Below, in pieces: positions 63,200 to 64,000 of a stretch of 64,000 nucleotides of DNA. Under the pieces are notes generated by a model, which saw only the letters and a program-made list of their open reading frames with translations, ran no database searches and was not told where the DNA came from. Position numbers and translations under genes: made by a program. Within the stretch, counting starts at the first letter, position 1, and each line of letters opens with the position of its first letter. Source of the DNA: Polyodon spathula. Taxonomy: Eukaryota > Chordata > Actinopteri > Acipenseriformes > Polyodontidae. The DNA lies in assembly GCF_017654505.1 (NCBI RefSeq), contig NC_054559.1:9741781-9805780 (forward strand). Direction: 5' to 3'.

Positions 63200-63231
<32 letters not shown>

Positions 63232-63259
63232 TGTCTATATATATATATATATATATATA
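63200..63259. repeat. (GT)n(TA)n microsatellite
   Basis: About 15 GT units then about 11 TA units. Confidence 0.94.
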
Positions 63260-63403
63260 ACCGAATTTTACAGTTTCTATCGTCGTGCTTTTTCCCCATA
63301 CGTTTTAGCACATTTTTATTTTTATTTTTATTGGAAGGAAACATAGCTACTGACAGTTTCCATAACAAATTCAGACCTCCTAAATTTCTGTTCTCTAGCT
63401 GAA

Positions 63404-63540
63404 ATGGCATCGCAGCAGCCGCCGTCATTCACTTTGCCTACATCAATTTTTAAATTGAAGAACATAATAATAAATGGACGGCAAAGTGCAAGCATTGTAA
63501 CACTAAGGTGACAGAAGTGCGGGGAATTTCTTTTTCTAGG
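63404..63540 (+). pseudogene. BED-type zinc-finger exon of the hAT-like element
   Basis: The ATG frame shifts once near 63470 before the BED signature WTAKCKHC. Conserved His residues would be in the next exon. A GTAAGC donor follows TTTTTCTAG. Confidence 0.5.
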
Positions 63541-63762
63541 TAAGCCATTTTTTTAACGTGTGTATAGCTGTTCCATGTAGTTCTATGTTTATTCTTTTAT
63601 GAATAAAAGTCAGTTACTATTACAACCAAAGTCTGTGTGTCATGTTATATAAATCAAAGATCAAGATACAGAAGGTGTAAGAAGATTGTTGTACTATTAC
63701 AAAAGGAGCTACCATCACACTTTAAATATGGAGCCCGGGAGATTCCGGCCAACTTTGGCAGC

Positions 63763-63797
<35 letters not shown>

Positions 63798-64000
63798 TAT
63801 TATTATTATTATTATTATAGAATTAAGAAGAAGAATAAGTTTTGCTAAGACAATTTAATTTCTTTCTAAAAGTTTCATGTGAAAGATGAATTTTAGAAGC
63901 GCATATGCATATATGTGCAATACAAAATTAGAAGAATTGTGAGGTCTATGAGACATTGAATATTACTTAAGTTTCTATGTAGATTGCAAGTAGATGAAAA

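Larger units (their letters stand above)
62206..64000 (+). mobile_element. hAT-like DNA transposon, 5' part, runs off window
   Basis: Starts CAGAGATAGAATCTCGAGAC and continues with many GGTCTCG/CGAGACC units to 62370. At 63404-63540 an exon-like segment starts MASQQPPSFTLP and, after one frame change, codes WTAKCKHCNTKVTEVRG, which fits a BED zinc finger (W, C-x2-C), ending at GTAAGC. BED fingers open hAT transposases. The catalytic part would be past the window. Confidence 0.5.

Overview
The window looks like nuclear DNA of a ray-finned fish. Genes have vertebrate intron-exon structure, the DNA is AT-rich and full of dinucleotide microsatellites, and the repeats are typical of fish: Tc1, DIRS, Ty3/gypsy, piggyBac-like, hAT-like and palindromic MITE-like elements. 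Two genes are intact: TRAF7 (minus strand) and GNG13 (plus strand). A third gene, CHTF18, is present only as a mutated relic. In human all three lie on 16p13.3, and GNG13 and CHTF18 converge tail to tail there, as they do here. A dead CHTF18 would suit a duplicated (polyploid) genome such as that of a sturgeon or paddlefish, but the species is inference only. Layout: 1-21.25 kb is TRAF7, 20 coding exons predicting 674 residues plus one 5' untranslated exon; its introns hold a solo LTR and a fold-back Tc1 derivative. At 21.2-21.55 kb a short shared promoter with two ZNF143-type motifs separates TRAF7 from a divergent 5'TOP-type snoRNA host gene. 21.53-25.28 kb is that host, a probable SNHG19 orthologue. 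Its introns carry four SNORD60-like box C/D snoRNAs and up to three further box C/D candidates. 25.3-35.7 kb is gene-poor: a TTAA-flanked piggyBac-like element (27.6-28.18 kb), two unrecognised candidate exons (29.4-30.0 kb) and an internally deleted DIRS retrotransposon (31.45-34.68 kb). 35.8-41.3 kb is GNG13, whose long 5' intron contains a scrambled Ty3/gypsy remnant. 45.06-61.78 kb holds scattered minus-strand CHTF18 exons with frameshifts, a nonsense codon, a ruined Walker B motif and no Walker A exon. In and around it lie a one-pass membrane microprotein ORF, a truncated LTR with primer-binding site, an almost complete Tc1 transposon, a decayed Tc1 and two palindromic MITE-like elements. 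From 62.2 kb to the window end there is the 5' part of a hAT-like element. TRAF7 is a cytosolic E3 ubiquitin ligase/scaffold with WD40 repeats, GNG13 a membrane-anchored G-protein gamma subunit, and the SNHG locus supplies guide RNAs for rRNA methylation. There is no sign that they form one pathway; they are syntenic neighbours. The most notable signals are the SNORD60 expansion with apparently compensatory stem changes, the ZNF143/5'TOP divergent promoter, the CHTF18 decay with a 40-bp triplication over a splice donor, the DIRS element with preserved terminal and internal complementary repeats, and the gypsy remnant with integrase 5' of reverse transcriptase. All identifications come from reading translated segments and comparing with remembered families; no search was run.
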